From Paenibacillus apiarius (lineage in GTDB: Bacteria > Bacillota > Bacilli > Paenibacillales > Paenibacillaceae): 64,000 nucleotides of DNA. The position numbers were made by a program, and so were the translations under genes. Location of the stretch: the NCBI RefSeq assembly GCF_017052585.1, contig NZ_JAFFHZ010000002.1:248001-312000 (forward strand). Reading direction: 5' to 3'. Positions 24,211 to 33,881 of this stretch are shown here, in pieces. The notes under the pieces were generated by a model. The model was not told where the DNA came from. It did not search any database and was given only the letters and a program-made list of their open reading frames with translations. How positions within the stretch are numbered: position 1 is the first letter of the stretch; the number at the start of each line of letters is the position of its first letter.

Positions 24211-25884
24211 CTAAGAGGCAGGCTGCTTCTGATAGGTTCCCTTAACGAATTGATACATCCAATCGTACAGCTCGCGTGCCCGCGGATCGGTGCTGCGGGC
24301 ACTTTCCAAGAGACCGCCCACACCCTGATAGTATGCCTTGAAGGCGCCTGTCATGAATCCGTTATCTACGCCGCTATTCAAATATTCGATATACCGCTTG
24401 CGGAATCCCGGATCATGATTCATCCGTTCATCTGTTTCCATTTCAATTCCAAGGCCGTGATGCTGCGCCAAATAAGCGGCATCATCGACCCGGACCGCTT
24501 CCGTTCCATCGAAGTAATGGTTCGGCTGCAGCATGGTGGCATCGAAGCCGAGGGCCTTGCCTGCAAAGTTCATGTTCGCGGAGAAAAACGGAATCCAGAA
24601 AAATTTCTTGTCAGCTTGGTGCACCAAGTCACGTGAATAACGAAGCAGATTCATATCGACGGTTTCTCTTCCGTGCTCGACGCCTTCAGCCAGCCAATAC
24701 ATGCCAACTAAATCCAGCCGATCATAGTCGCCTTGCAACCACCGCTGTTTCACTTGATCCATATACCACTTAATCGCTTTTGTTCGGTTTGCAAAAGCCG
24801 CTTCTTCGCCAACTTCGGCAGCATTGAAATTTTCGGACACGCCGTCGCCATCCACATCGCCAAAGTCAGAAATCTTTTCGCCTGCATACGGAATCATCAA
24901 TACGACTTTCACTATATGATTGGAATCATTGAGCTTGACTCCGGTTTCTTTCACTGCTTCATTCAGATTTGCCATGTCGCCATCCGCCTTGAACGTCTTG
25001 TCCAAGTACCATTTCCAATCGTTTAATACGGCGGTGCTGCCGAAATCACGCTGATTGTCATCTGTTTTCAGACCCAAATACAGCACCCCGTCATACATCC
25101 AGTCCGTCGGATTGCCCTGCTCGTCGACATAGCTGACGTATGGGATAATATTGTCTTTCTTCCAGTCACCGCGGTCATTTTCATACTTGCCGTTATAAAG
25201 TAGCAGCAAATCACGAATGTCCGCCGTATCGCGGCCAGGCTTCAAATACTCAGGCGTAACCGGTTTCAAATCAAAAGCATCTTGCGTCTTCCCGTCAACG
25301 CCATAGATCTCAACTTCGTCCAAAAATACCCACACTGTCGTCGTTATCGCTACTTTCACGTAACGCGCATACGCTTTCTTCGCGTCAAGAGACGGATCAG
25401 GCACGCCATCCACTTCACCATCCCATACATAATCAACGCCGGTAGCGCTCTTATCTGCCCAGATCGGTTCCGGAGAAGCCATATGCTTCACAGGCGCCCA
25501 GTTCTGCCCGTCTTCCGACACATAGTAAGTGAGTATATTCGGACTGTAAATTGCGGCAGGGCCTTCATACAGAAAATGCGTTTTAATGCGTCCAATCGAT
25601 TTGTTCTCACCCAGATCAAACGTAATCTCTCGCGTTTTGCCTCCTAAGAATGCGACCCAAGCCGGATCCCAGAACGCGTTCAAATCTCCAAATTTTCCAT
25701 CCGTCAATCTGTTTCCGTTATCTTGATGCTCTTGGTGCGGCGCTTCGGAATACGAATATGTGCTGCTCGGCGCTAAGTTACTCATCTCCTGAGCCTCACC
25801 TTCCTCGGCATATGATACTTGCACAGTTGACAACATCAAGACCGCGGCAAGCAACAAAGAGGCCCATTTGTTCATCTTCTTCAT
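24211..25884 (-). CDS. Secreted DUF4855 protein with a discoidin-like N-terminal domain
   Basis: The ATG at 25884 follows AAAGGAG. A signal peptide (MKKMNKWASLLLAAVLMLST, cut near SYA-EE) leads into about 150 residues resembling an F5/8C carbohydrate-binding fold (LTDGKFGDLNAFWDPAWVAF, then RYVKVAITTTVWVFLDEVEI). The rest is the DUF4855 region, with DLLLLYNGKYENDRGDWK, HIVKVVLMIPYAG, DLVGMYWLAEGVEHGRET and FFWIPFFSANMNF. The region resembles a TIM-barrel glycoside-active protein, but no catalytic activity is proven for the family. Its role outside the cell is probably polysaccharide binding or processing. Confidence 0.82.
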   Translation of the reverse strand: MKKMNKWASLLLAAVLMLSTVQVSYAEEGEAQEMSNLAPSSTYSYSEAPHQEHQDNGNRLTDGKFGDLNAFWDPAWVAFLGGKTREITFDLGENKSIGRIKTHFLYEGPAAIYSPNILTYYVSEDGQNWAPVKHMASPEPIWADKSATGVDYVWDGEVDGVPDPSLDAKKAYARYVKVAITTTVWVFLDEVEIYGVDGKTQDAFDLKPVTPEYLKPGRDTADIRDLLLLYNGKYENDRGDWKKDNIIPYVSYVDEQGNPTDWMYDGVLYLGLKTDDNQRDFGSTAVLNDWKWYLDKTFKADGDMANLNEAVKETGVKLNDSNHIVKVVLMIPYAGEKISDFGDVDGDGVSENFNAAEVGEEAAFANRTKAIKWYMDQVKQRWLQGDYDRLDLVGMYWLAEGVEHGRETVDMNLLRYSRDLVHQADKKFFWIPFFSANMNFAGKALGFDATMLQPNHYFDGTEAVRVDDAAYLAQHHGLGIEMETDERMNHDPGFRKRYIEYLNSGVDNGFMTGAFKAYYQGVGGLLESARSTDPRARELYDWMYQFVKGTYQKQPAS

Positions 25885-26202
25885 AAACTGGTCTCCTTTC
25901 CCCTCATTAAAGTGGCAACATGAGCCATCAACTGCGATGAGGCTCATGTTGTTCCTTCATTATAGATCGGAGAAATTCTCCAAATTATAATTATAGTCCA
26001 AAAAACCTGTACAATTTTCCAGAATGATGTCGATGACTGTCTTCTCATATCTCCCGAGCATAAATAGACGTGTTCCGATCATCGAACTCTTGAACCATTA
26101 ACGCGAGAGCGCCTCTGCCTTTCCTCCCAGATTCAGTCCCCGATACACAGTCTGCCAATTAAGGATAAACACAGTGCGATTCGCTGTATATTCCATACTG
26201 AA
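25885..26202. other. Divergent intergenic region
   Basis: 318 bp between the DUF4855 gene and gerAA. It should hold both promoters; a forespore sigma-G promoter would be expected before gerAA, but I could not pick one with confidence. No repeat element or RNA structure is obvious. Confidence 0.5.
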
Positions 26203-27978
26203 ATGCGCATTCTACACCATATGGTGATGACAATGAGAGATCTATCGTTATTGCAATTTCCAACGTGGGACATATGGCTGGCGGCTGTCTTCAGCTTCCT
26301 TGCTCCCTATATCGCCTATAGGCTGTTCCACTGGCTTGGCACGAACGAGCAATTCATGCAACGGTGGCAATCGTACAAATCCAAACCGAAAGCCTCGGCC
26401 CAGACGACAATGTGCTCTCAGCTGCGAAAGCCGCCAGAGAAGTCAGAGGGCGAAGCGATGCTCGATCGGACGCTGAACCGAAATGTGGATGCCATCTGCA
26501 AGCAGCTTGGTGACAATACAGACTTGTACCTGCGTCCATTTCAATTCGGACAGCATCAACAAGCCATGCTCATGTACATGGACTGCGCGACCGACAAGCA
26601 GCTGCTGGACGAATTTGTCTTGAAGCCGCTCATGAAGCTTTCTTCCGACGGCAATATAGAGCGGATGGATCCGAATCGGTTCGTCCGTCGGCTGCGTCTC
26701 GAATGGATTCCGATGAGCGAGCTTGAGGACACGCACAGCCTGACCCGCTCCATCGCGGCGATGCTGGTCGGATCCGCCGTCTTGCTCATCGACGGGGCGG
26801 ACCGGGCCATTCTTATCGGCGCCAAGACGAAGCTGCTGCGCACCATCGACGAGCCCTCGACCGAGACGCTCGTCCGCGGCCCTCGCCTTGGCTTCATCGA
26901 GTCGCTGCGCGCCAACACCGTTATCCTCCGTGACCGGACGAACGATCCGAACTTCAAAGTGGTGGGCTTCGAGCTCGGCCGGCGCAACCGGAAGAAAGTG
27001 TCGCTCTTCTACATTCAGGACATCGCTCAACCCGAGCTCGTCGAAGAAGTGAAGCGGAGAATCAGCCAGATTGACGTTGACGACCTGCCCGAGTCGGGTT
27101 ATATCGAGCAAATGATTGAGGACAACTACATGTCCCCTTTTCCGCAAATACAAACAACGGAACGCCCCGACCGGGTCATTGCCGGACTGTTGGAAGGGCG
27201 GGTCGCCATCATGCTGGACGGATCGCCGTTCGCGCTCGTCGCTCCCGTGACCTTCAACATGCTGCTGCAGACGCCGGAGGATTACTACTCGCGCTGGCTC
27301 CCGGGATCGCTGCTCCGCATGCTGCGTTATGTATCAGTCTTCGTAGCCATGTTCGGCCCTGCGCTGTACATCGCCTTCATCTCGTTCCATCAAGGGCTTA
27401 TCCCGACGAAGCTCGCCATCTCGATGTCAGGCACGCGCGAAGGCGTCCCGTTCCCGCCCTTGGTGGAAGCGCTGATGATGGAAGTCGCGATCGAAATTTT
27501 GCGCGAAGCGGGCCTGCGCCTGCCAAAACCAGTCGGGCAAGCCGTCGGGCTGGTCGGAGGACTCGTCATTGGGCAAGCGGCGGTAGAAGCCCACCTTGTC
27601 AGCCCGCTTATGGTCATCGTCGTTGCCTTGACGGCGATAACGTCCTTCGCCATTCCACAGTATGAGGCAGGCGTTGCCGTCCGGATGCTGCGTTTCATCG
27701 TCATGTTCTGCGCAGCCATTCTGGGGCTGTACGGCATCATCCTCTTCATCCTCATGCTGCTGACGCATGTCGTCAAGTTGAAGAGCTTCGGCTTGCCTTA
27801 CGTCTCGCCGGCCGTGCCGTTCCGATCTAACGACTGGCAGGACTTTCTGTTAAGGCTGCCATTGTTCAAGCTGGTGCTTCGGCCGCGCATGCTGAAGCCG
27901 CAAGACCAACAGCGGGAAACTGACATCGCGAAGAAAGGAGGAGATGGGCATGGGTCCGGCGGACAACCTCAATCCTGA
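26203..27978 (+). CDS. Spore germination receptor A subunit (GerAA/GerKA family)
   Basis: The 591-residue product has a soluble N-terminal half (NVDAICKQLGDNTDLYLRPF, then LLIDGADRAILIGAKTK and GPRLGFIESLRANTVILRDR) and a membrane C-terminal half with about five segments (VSVFVAMFGPALYIAFISFH; VGQAVGLVGGLVIGQAAVEA; FIVMFCAAILGLYGIILFIL). It has the conserved PFPPLVEALMMEVAIEILRE. It forms the inner-membrane germinant receptor with the B and C subunits. An extra hydrophobic segment precedes the usual N-terminus. The start is not fixed; no clear ribosome binding site precedes 26203 and later ATGs are possible. Confidence 0.93.
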   Translation: MRILHHMVMTMRDLSLLQFPTWDIWLAAVFSFLAPYIAYRLFHWLGTNEQFMQRWQSYKSKPKASAQTTMCSQLRKPPEKSEGEAMLDRTLNRNVDAICKQLGDNTDLYLRPFQFGQHQQAMLMYMDCATDKQLLDEFVLKPLMKLSSDGNIERMDPNRFVRRLRLEWIPMSELEDTHSLTRSIAAMLVGSAVLLIDGADRAILIGAKTKLLRTIDEPSTETLVRGPRLGFIESLRANTVILRDRTNDPNFKVVGFELGRRNRKKVSLFYIQDIAQPELVEEVKRRISQIDVDDLPESGYIEQMIEDNYMSPFPQIQTTERPDRVIAGLLEGRVAIMLDGSPFALVAPVTFNMLLQTPEDYYSRWLPGSLLRMLRYVSVFVAMFGPALYIAFISFHQGLIPTKLAISMSGTREGVPFPPLVEALMMEVAIEILREAGLRLPKPVGQAVGLVGGLVIGQAAVEAHLVSPLMVIVVALTAITSFAIPQYEAGVAVRMLRFIVMFCAAILGLYGIILFILMLLTHVVKLKSFGLPYVSPAVPFRSNDWQDFLLRLPLFKLVLRPRMLKPQDQQRETDIAKKGGDGHGSGGQPQS

Positions 27979-29059
27979 TGACCTGTCGGCTACCCAAGTC
28001 GCCGTCATTCTCGCGAATTGCATACTCGGTACGGGCATTCTTACGCTGCCGCGAGTTCTCGCCGTCGCCATGGATACGCCAGACGGTTGGATTCCGATCT
28101 TGATCGCCGGCCTCATCGTGATTGCCTTCACCTCGTGGCTCGTAAAGATTGGGGCCCAATATCCGGGACAAACGTTTTTCGACTACAGCCCGGCGCTGCT
28201 CGGCGTCTGGATGAGCCGGCTGGTTGTCACCGTCATGATCGTGTACTTCATCTGCATCTCTGCTTACGAAGTGCGCGTGCTTGCGGAAGTGGTCGATATG
28301 TTCTTGCTGGAGCAAACGCCCAAAGCCGTCATCATCATTACGATGATGTGCGTATCGGCCTACCTTATCTTCGGAGGGCTCGGCGCCATTTCCCGCATGT
28401 GCGGCCTGCTGCTGCCGCCGACGGTGCTGGTGCTGTTCTTCTGTTTTGCGCTAAGTATGAAGATCTTCGATGCCAACAATTTACGCCCGGTGCTCGGAGA
28501 AGGCCCAGTCCCCGTTTTGCAGGGCATCTGGCCGTCCCTCATGATGTTTCTCGGCTTTGAGATTATGTATGTTCTTCCCGGCCGCATGAAACATCCCAAA
28601 AAAGCTTACCGGGCGGTGTGGTATGGTATCATCATCACGGTCGCGGTCTATTCATTCAGTTATTTGGCCGTCATCGGAGGGCTGTCGACCGAAACGACGA
28701 AGACGGTCACTTGGCCGTTGATTTCGCTTATCCGTTCGTTTGAGTACACCGGCATCTTGTTCGAACGGTTCGATTCGTTCCTGATGGCGATATGGTTAAT
28801 GAAGATTTATTCAGCGTTCATGTTGTTTCACTATTTGCTCGTCTCCTCACTGAAGGTGTTCGGAGTGCGGCGGCCAAATGGAGGCGCGTTTGCGGTGCTG
28901 CCCGTCATCTATATGCTGGCCATGCTGCCTCGCAGCACGTTCGCCATTTTGTATTTGTTCCGGTATGTGGAATATTTATTTCTCTTCACTGTCGGGGTCG
29001 TGCCTGCGCTCTGCATGGTAATGAATTGGATTCGGAGGCGATCGCAACATGAAGCCTAA
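27944..29059 (+). CDS. Spore germination receptor B subunit (GerAB, APC-like permease)
   Basis: The ATG at 27944 overlaps the A subunit by 35 bp and follows AAGGAGGAG. The 371 residues make about ten membrane helices, starting SATQVAVILANCILGTGILT, the GerAB/ArcD form of the amino-acid permease fold that binds germinants such as amino acids. Translational coupling with gerAA and gerAC supports one receptor complex. The germinant cannot be inferred. Confidence 0.93.
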   Translation: MGMGPADNLNPDDLSATQVAVILANCILGTGILTLPRVLAVAMDTPDGWIPILIAGLIVIAFTSWLVKIGAQYPGQTFFDYSPALLGVWMSRLVVTVMIVYFICISAYEVRVLAEVVDMFLLEQTPKAVIIITMMCVSAYLIFGGLGAISRMCGLLLPPTVLVLFFCFALSMKIFDANNLRPVLGEGPVPVLQGIWPSLMMFLGFEIMYVLPGRMKHPKKAYRAVWYGIIITVAVYSFSYLAVIGGLSTETTKTVTWPLISLIRSFEYTGILFERFDSFLMAIWLMKIYSAFMLFHYLLVSSLKVFGVRRPNGGAFAVLPVIYMLAMLPRSTFAILYLFRYVEYLFLFTVGVVPALCMVMNWIRRRSQHEA

Positions 29060-30290
29060 TTGCAAGCTTAAGCTGCGTCGGCACCTCGCATGCTGGTCAT
29101 GTCTGCTGCTCGCCTCGCTCGTGCTGCCCGGCTGCTGGGATGCGCGCATGATCAACCAATTGTCCTTCACGAGCGGGGTTGCGTTAGATCTGGCCCCTTC
29201 GCAGCTGAGGAGCGAAGAAGGAGCCACCGGAAAAAACAACGGCAATCTGCCCGAGAACCCAAACCGCCTGCAGATGACGTTCGAAATCATTATCCCGAAG
29301 ATTGCGTCAGGCATGCCGTCCGGCTCCTCCACGGCGAAGCCGTTTACGAACATTACGGTGACGGGTGACACCTTGCACGAATTGACGCGGCGTATCGCCC
29401 TGGAGACAAACCCCATCTTCGCGGAACACGCGAAAGTCATCTTGATTAGCCGCAAGCTGGCGGAACAAGTCGATTTCATTAAGCTGCTCAATGTATTCTA
29501 CCGAGACGAAGGGTACCGGGAGAGCTGCGTCATATTCCTTACGGATGGCGACGCAAAATCCGTATTCTCGGTGAAAGGAAACGACATTCCTACGGATACC
29601 ATAATGAGTATCGCAGACAATCAATTCCGCTCCACGCGGGTACTCCCGTTATTAACGCTGCAGAAGACGATGGAGAAATTGACGAACGATACGAGCTTCG
29701 TGCTTCAGAGCCTTAATGTGTACAACGGGAAGCTTATGTTTCATAGCGGAGCGGTTATTGACGGCACAACCAAACGGTATACTGGTAATATGGGAGCGTT
29801 GGAATTGCAGGGGCTGGCCTGGCTGCATGGCAAGAAAACCGGCGGACTCGTGCGGATTCCAGAGTTCGAAGGCAAACCATCTTTCGTATACGAAGTCAAA
29901 AAGATGACTTCCCGCATCATCCCGGTCGTGAACGGGGATCAGATTTCCTTCCGGGTACAGATTAACTCCCGCGGACGCATATCGGAAGACTGGCGGCCCT
30001 TGCAGGTCACGACAAGCAAAACGGATACCGAGCAGTTGCTGCAGGATTCCCGCCGCGACGTCGAACGCGAGATCCGCCTGATGACGCAAAAAACGCTGGA
30101 CCTGATCCAGCACCAGTTCGAGACTGACATCATCGGCTGCGGCAACGAGCTGCGCATTCGTTATCCGCAAGTATGGGCCAAGGTCAAGCCGAACTGGAAA
30201 CGCACTTTCGCCGAAGCCCCCATTACGGTAGACGTCTCAGTTGATATCGAGGATTACGGCTTGGAGAATATGCAGTTAGAAAAAAAATAG
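29049..30290 (+). CDS. Spore germination receptor C subunit (GerAC lipoprotein)
   Basis: The start overlaps gerAB by 11 bp. A signal peptide ends in the lipobox LPGC followed by WDARMINQLSFTSGVALD, the GerAC hallmark (CWD/CWS-x-x-E/I). About 413 residues carry the three-domain outer-leaflet lipoprotein fold, including ISRKLAEQVDFIKLLNVFYR. It completes the receptor operon in the standard A-B-C order, and a terminator follows. Confidence 0.93.
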   Translation: MKPNCKLKLRRHLACWSCLLLASLVLPGCWDARMINQLSFTSGVALDLAPSQLRSEEGATGKNNGNLPENPNRLQMTFEIIIPKIASGMPSGSSTAKPFTNITVTGDTLHELTRRIALETNPIFAEHAKVILISRKLAEQVDFIKLLNVFYRDEGYRESCVIFLTDGDAKSVFSVKGNDIPTDTIMSIADNQFRSTRVLPLLTLQKTMEKLTNDTSFVLQSLNVYNGKLMFHSGAVIDGTTKRYTGNMGALELQGLAWLHGKKTGGLVRIPEFEGKPSFVYEVKKMTSRIIPVVNGDQISFRVQINSRGRISEDWRPLQVTTSKTDTEQLLQDSRRDVEREIRLMTQKTLDLIQHQFETDIIGCGNELRIRYPQVWAKVKPNWKRTFAEAPITVDVSVDIEDYGLENMQLEKK

Positions 30291-30300
30291 CATTCAATGG

Positions 30301-30340
30301 CAAACAACCTTAGCGCCTTGCAGGCGGCTAAGGTTGTTTG
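30301..30340. terminator. Bidirectional terminator after gerAC
   Basis: CAAACAACCTTAGC pairs perfectly with GCTAAGGTTGTTTG, 10 bases after the gerAC stop. It also faces the converging phosphoesterase gene. Confidence 0.85.
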
Positions 30341-30391
30341 CTGTATGGCTGGATGCGCTCCTTATTGCGCAAGGGATTTCTGCAGGTGTAT

Positions 30392-32680
30392 CTATATGCC
30401 TATATGCGCCGGCCCCATGGCGGCGTTGCTGACATGAACAGGCTCCGAATTGTTTCTCACTCCGGCCGCTTTGAGGACAAAATGATAGCTTTTGCTTGAA
30501 TCAACGTTCTTCAATGTATATTTATACTCGGTTTGACCTGCGACGGCCGGGATATACAGGCTCCAATTTTTGCCCACCTTATCATCTTGCTCATAAATTC
30601 TGAATCCTCTGACAGGCTCCGAGGCGCCGGAAGGGGCGTTCCATGAAATAACCGCTTTTCCGCTCTCGACTTTGATTTTAACCTGCTCGACCTTGGCAGG
30701 CTTATCGTCCGTTCTCTTGATGCTGTACTCGTCGTATTTCTTTAAGCCCTCGCCCTTGGCCGCGGTATAAGAGGTAAATTTCAGAATGTCTTTCGAGATC
30801 GAAACGTCCGTGAACATTTTTTTGAAAGGCTGAGCGTTAATGGTCGCAAAATAATCATCATACCCTGGATATTTCTCGTAGAACTTTCCGCCCACGGAGT
30901 TAGTCATCAGATACACGGTGCCTTTCGGATCGACAACATGGCCATCTTTATCTTTTACAACATTTTTGATGGGCTTATCGTTCAGCATTTGATAGGATCT
31001 CATGTACATGTGGTCATGCGCTTCGAACACCATATCTATGCCCATTTCATCGAATACAGGCACCAAATATTTTTTGTAAAATTGGATGCGGCCGTCTTCC
31101 CACTGCCCTGCATTGTCGCCTGCCGAATACGGGCCTTTATGCAAGGATACGAATTTCCACTTCTTATCGGTCTTCGCGACTTGATTCCTCATCCAGTCCA
31201 ATTGGGCATTGAATTCAGGATCCGCCCACTCCAATTCGCCTTTTTTATTGAGTCCGCCCTCGAACTGAGAGTTAAATTGCATAAAGAGCGCGTCGCCATA
31301 TTCAAAAGCATATACGGATCCGTCATGAGTGCCTTGAACTACGTCTTTGGGCAAGTTAAAGTGGTTGTAAAAATTATTATTTTCTGTCGTCTCATCACCG
31401 TCGTAATCTTTGACTTCATGACCGCCAAGTACGGGCACGAAAGGAACATGGGCAAATTCATTTTGCGGAATGCCTAGAAACCATTGCCATTGAGACTCCA
31501 AATCGCCGTTATCCACCAAGTCCCCGGTTAAAATAAAGAACTTCGGATCGCCAATATGATCGATCGCTCTGCGGAACGTGTCTTGCCACAGCTCGAATGT
31601 GGATTTGCTGGAGGCTTGCGAATCCGAGCCTACAATAAAATGGAAACCCTCATTGCCCGCTTGATCGGTGGCGAACGAACCGATCGGGCTCCATCCATCC
31701 GCATCCCCGTTGCCTGCACGGTATTTGTATGCCGTACCCGGCTTGAGATTATTGGCTATGACCTTATGGCTCGCAAACTTTGTCTTTTTCTTTGAAGCCC
31801 GATCGCTTTTTACCATGAAAGTCTCGATAATCGTGGAACTCCCGGTATATGTAACCGCTTTGGCTTCAGGAAATATACCGTTCACCACCTCGGAGGCTGC
31901 AACAACCTGCAGCTTCGTGCCTGTGATGTCTTTCGGCGTGTACCATGCAAATGCCGTGCTTGTTTTGGGATTTCCATTGAACGTCATATTTAATAATTGG
32001 GGCGCTTTCTGGGAAGTGTTCGTTTTTTGCAAGCCTTTGACAATGACATCCTTTATTCTGCTTGAACCGGTGTCGCCTATCGAGCCACTGCCTGATACTC
32101 TTGCATTCGAACTCACGACCCAGCGGATATATAGCCGTTCCTGGTCATTGGCATCGCTAGGGAGCGCAGCATCCGACAATGAGCCGGCAGCTTTGTAGTC
32201 CGTGCCAAGCACCAGCGCGCCGTTGGTAACATCCTTCCAATTGGCCAAGTCTGTGCTGATTTGAACCTTAAAATCACGAGGCCCTGTGCTTGACGACTTC
32301 TGTTGCGAAGATAAAGTAATATGCTCCAAACCCTTTGTCGAGAGAGTGGCAACCCAAGCTTTTTTGTCTTTTCCATTGTCCCAGCCTTGGTAACGGATGC
32401 TTTTCTCGCTTTCTTCAAACGTAAAGCCCTTTCTGGAGTTTCCCCCAACCTCTTGAACAAGCGTAGAGGAATCTTTATACAGTCCAGATGCAGCGTAGAA
32501 CACGCCGGGGTCGTTCTTCATGTTCTTGAATTCCCATTTTGCCGCAATCTCTGTGCTAGCCGCCGCTGCCTGTTCTTTCGTTCCGCTTGCAAAGGCCATA
32601 TTGGAGAATAACAACATCAACGCTAATAACATGGGGAGCGTTCGATAACTCTTCTTTTGCAAAGCGCGATTAACCTGCAT
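30392..32680 (-). CDS. Secreted purple-acid-phosphatase-like metallophosphoesterase with FN3 domain
   Basis: The 762-residue protein has a signal peptide (MLLALMLLFSNMAFA-SG), an N-terminal beta-rich region, a PAP N-terminal FN3-like region (AFAWYTPKDITGTKLQVVAA), the calcineurin-like core and a C-terminal fibronectin III domain (KVESGKAVISWNAPSGASEP). Core motifs are FIVGSDSQ, LTGDLVDNGD, LGGHEVKDYDGD, SLHKGPYS and EAHDHMYMRS. Two depart from the rule: GNHE is GGHE, losing a metal-ligand Asn, and GHDH is AHDH. The fold is sure; catalytic strength is uncertain. Confidence 0.88.
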   Translation of the reverse strand: MQVNRALQKKSYRTLPMLLALMLLFSNMAFASGTKEQAAAASTEIAAKWEFKNMKNDPGVFYAASGLYKDSSTLVQEVGGNSRKGFTFEESEKSIRYQGWDNGKDKKAWVATLSTKGLEHITLSSQQKSSSTGPRDFKVQISTDLANWKDVTNGALVLGTDYKAAGSLSDAALPSDANDQERLYIRWVVSSNARVSGSGSIGDTGSSRIKDVIVKGLQKTNTSQKAPQLLNMTFNGNPKTSTAFAWYTPKDITGTKLQVVAASEVVNGIFPEAKAVTYTGSSTIIETFMVKSDRASKKKTKFASHKVIANNLKPGTAYKYRAGNGDADGWSPIGSFATDQAGNEGFHFIVGSDSQASSKSTFELWQDTFRRAIDHIGDPKFFILTGDLVDNGDLESQWQWFLGIPQNEFAHVPFVPVLGGHEVKDYDGDETTENNNFYNHFNLPKDVVQGTHDGSVYAFEYGDALFMQFNSQFEGGLNKKGELEWADPEFNAQLDWMRNQVAKTDKKWKFVSLHKGPYSAGDNAGQWEDGRIQFYKKYLVPVFDEMGIDMVFEAHDHMYMRSYQMLNDKPIKNVVKDKDGHVVDPKGTVYLMTNSVGGKFYEKYPGYDDYFATINAQPFKKMFTDVSISKDILKFTSYTAAKGEGLKKYDEYSIKRTDDKPAKVEQVKIKVESGKAVISWNAPSGASEPVRGFRIYEQDDKVGKNWSLYIPAVAGQTEYKYTLKNVDSSKSYHFVLKAAGVRNNSEPVHVSNAAMGPAHIGI

Positions 32681-33136
32681 TCCATTCCCTCTTTCCTCAT
32701 ATCATAAAATAAAAATATCATCCAAGGAGATGGCAGCCCATTTTAATGCTATGCCTAGCCTGTTTGCATAAACTATAATTCCGCGTATAAGTGAGTCTGT
32801 TAAATTAGTGAATTTTGTGGAGCAACACATTGATGATTGGGGTTCAGAGCCAAAGAAAAACCGGAGATATGCAATCTGCGCACATGATGGGATAGCTTCA
32901 TTTGGACTTATCGCCTCACTCCCTTTCCAAGTGAACGAACACGACCAAAAATGAAATCGATTAAACATGGATATCATACTCCAACTTACTTTCTTTGTAA
33001 ATAAAGAATAGACTTGTCACCCTCAAAGGGAATCGAGCGCCTCCTTCAGGCGGACGGTACCTATGCCAAAAAACCGCTCATCCCCAATAAAAGAAATTAA
33101 GCGGCTTCTTGGAACCGGTTTTGTTATTTCTGGTCT
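32681..33136. other. Gene-poor region with a possible decayed frame
   Basis: 456 bp without a convincing gene. On the plus strand, about 32775-32960, a frame without a start codon reads VKLVNFVEQHIDDWGSEPKK and ASFGLIASLPFQVNEHDQK. It looks protein-like but is broken by a TAA upstream, so it may be a gene remnant. The terminator of the next gene is at 33068-33107. Confidence 0.3.
33068..33107 (-). terminator. Terminator of the glycolipid-binding-like gene
   Basis: On the minus strand AAGCCGCT pairs with AGCGGTTTTTT across a loop of about 20 nt, 30 bases after the stop at 33137. Confidence 0.6.
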
Positions 33137-33682
33137 TTACATTCTCGACCACTCTTTTTCATATTCCACGACCACTCCATTCGAATCCACGTCTAGGCGG
33201 GCTGTATACCCGCTTTCCATTGACTTGTAAATATACGTGTTGCTGCTAATTCGCTCGTACGATTGCTCGAGAGGCTGAATGTCTAAATGCGGAAAACGGA
33301 TCCAAGCAGCCGTAACCGCAGCCGACTCCCCTACCGCTAAGTTTAAGCGCTTAATCGGCAGTACATTAGTGGAAGGCGTTACGCCGATATCAATATCCTT
33401 GAGTCCCGACAGCTCTTGTATCTGGTTGCCGTTGAGTGTCCAGCGGTTATGATTGTCCCGCAGCAGTTGCAGCGTTTTACTCATGTTTTCATTCTGAAAG
33501 CACAAATTAACTTCACTGGTGCTGCCCTCTTGATCGCATGTCACTTTATATTCGATAAAAGACCTTTCATCGTTTTCGCCGCTTATTACTTTGCCTTCAA
33601 TCGTTGTTACATGTTCAAAGGAAATATTGCAGTATTCCATTCCACAGCCGTTTAACCGTTTCCATATCACTGTTTGCTTCAT
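33137..33682 (-). CDS. Putative glycolipid-binding family protein (DUF1089)
   Basis: The 181 residues start VIWKRLNGCGMEYCNISFE, the typical opening of the DUF1089/Glycolipid_bind family (G-x-E-x-C). VTCDQEGSTSEVNLCF and IDIGVTPSTNVLPIKRLNL follow, as in family members, and the tail is SGYTARLDVDSNGVVVEYE. It is cytoplasmic, with no signal peptide. Binding function is annotated by structure only. It stands alone. Confidence 0.8.
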   Translation of the reverse strand: MKQTVIWKRLNGCGMEYCNISFEHVTTIEGKVISGENDERSFIEYKVTCDQEGSTSEVNLCFQNENMSKTLQLLRDNHNRWTLNGNQIQELSGLKDIDIGVTPSTNVLPIKRLNLAVGESAAVTAAWIRFPHLDIQPLEQSYERISSNTYIYKSMESGYTARLDVDSNGVVVEYEKEWSRM

Positions 33683-33850
33683 TAAAATAGACCTCCCTTA
33701 TATGGTCCAGCGGTACATGTATGTATTATATAATCTTATTCTTATAACTGTCTAAAGGTTGTGCATAATCAACGATTAGGCATCTATCTCCAGATGGTCA
33801 AATGTGTGTTTGGCGACCAGCACTCGATCGGATGTCAACAAAATAAAAAA

Positions 33851-33874
33851 ACGCTGCTCGTTAACGAGCAGCGT
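33851..33874 (-). terminator. Terminator of the helical-repeat secreted protein gene
   Basis: ACGCTGCTCGTT and AACGAGCAGCGT form a 24-bp perfect palindrome followed on the minus strand by TTTTTTTATTTT. Confidence 0.9.
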
Positions 33875-33881
33875 CCCTTAC

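Noticed and set aside
26443..28131. Long open frames on the minus strand opposite gerAA
   Set aside because: They are antisense frames of a GC-rich coding region; gerAA has clear family motifs and the opposite frames show none.
32702..32977. 91-residue minus-strand frame
   Set aside because: No ribosome binding site, unusual composition and no family resemblance; a plus-strand frame in the same place looks more like a decayed gene.
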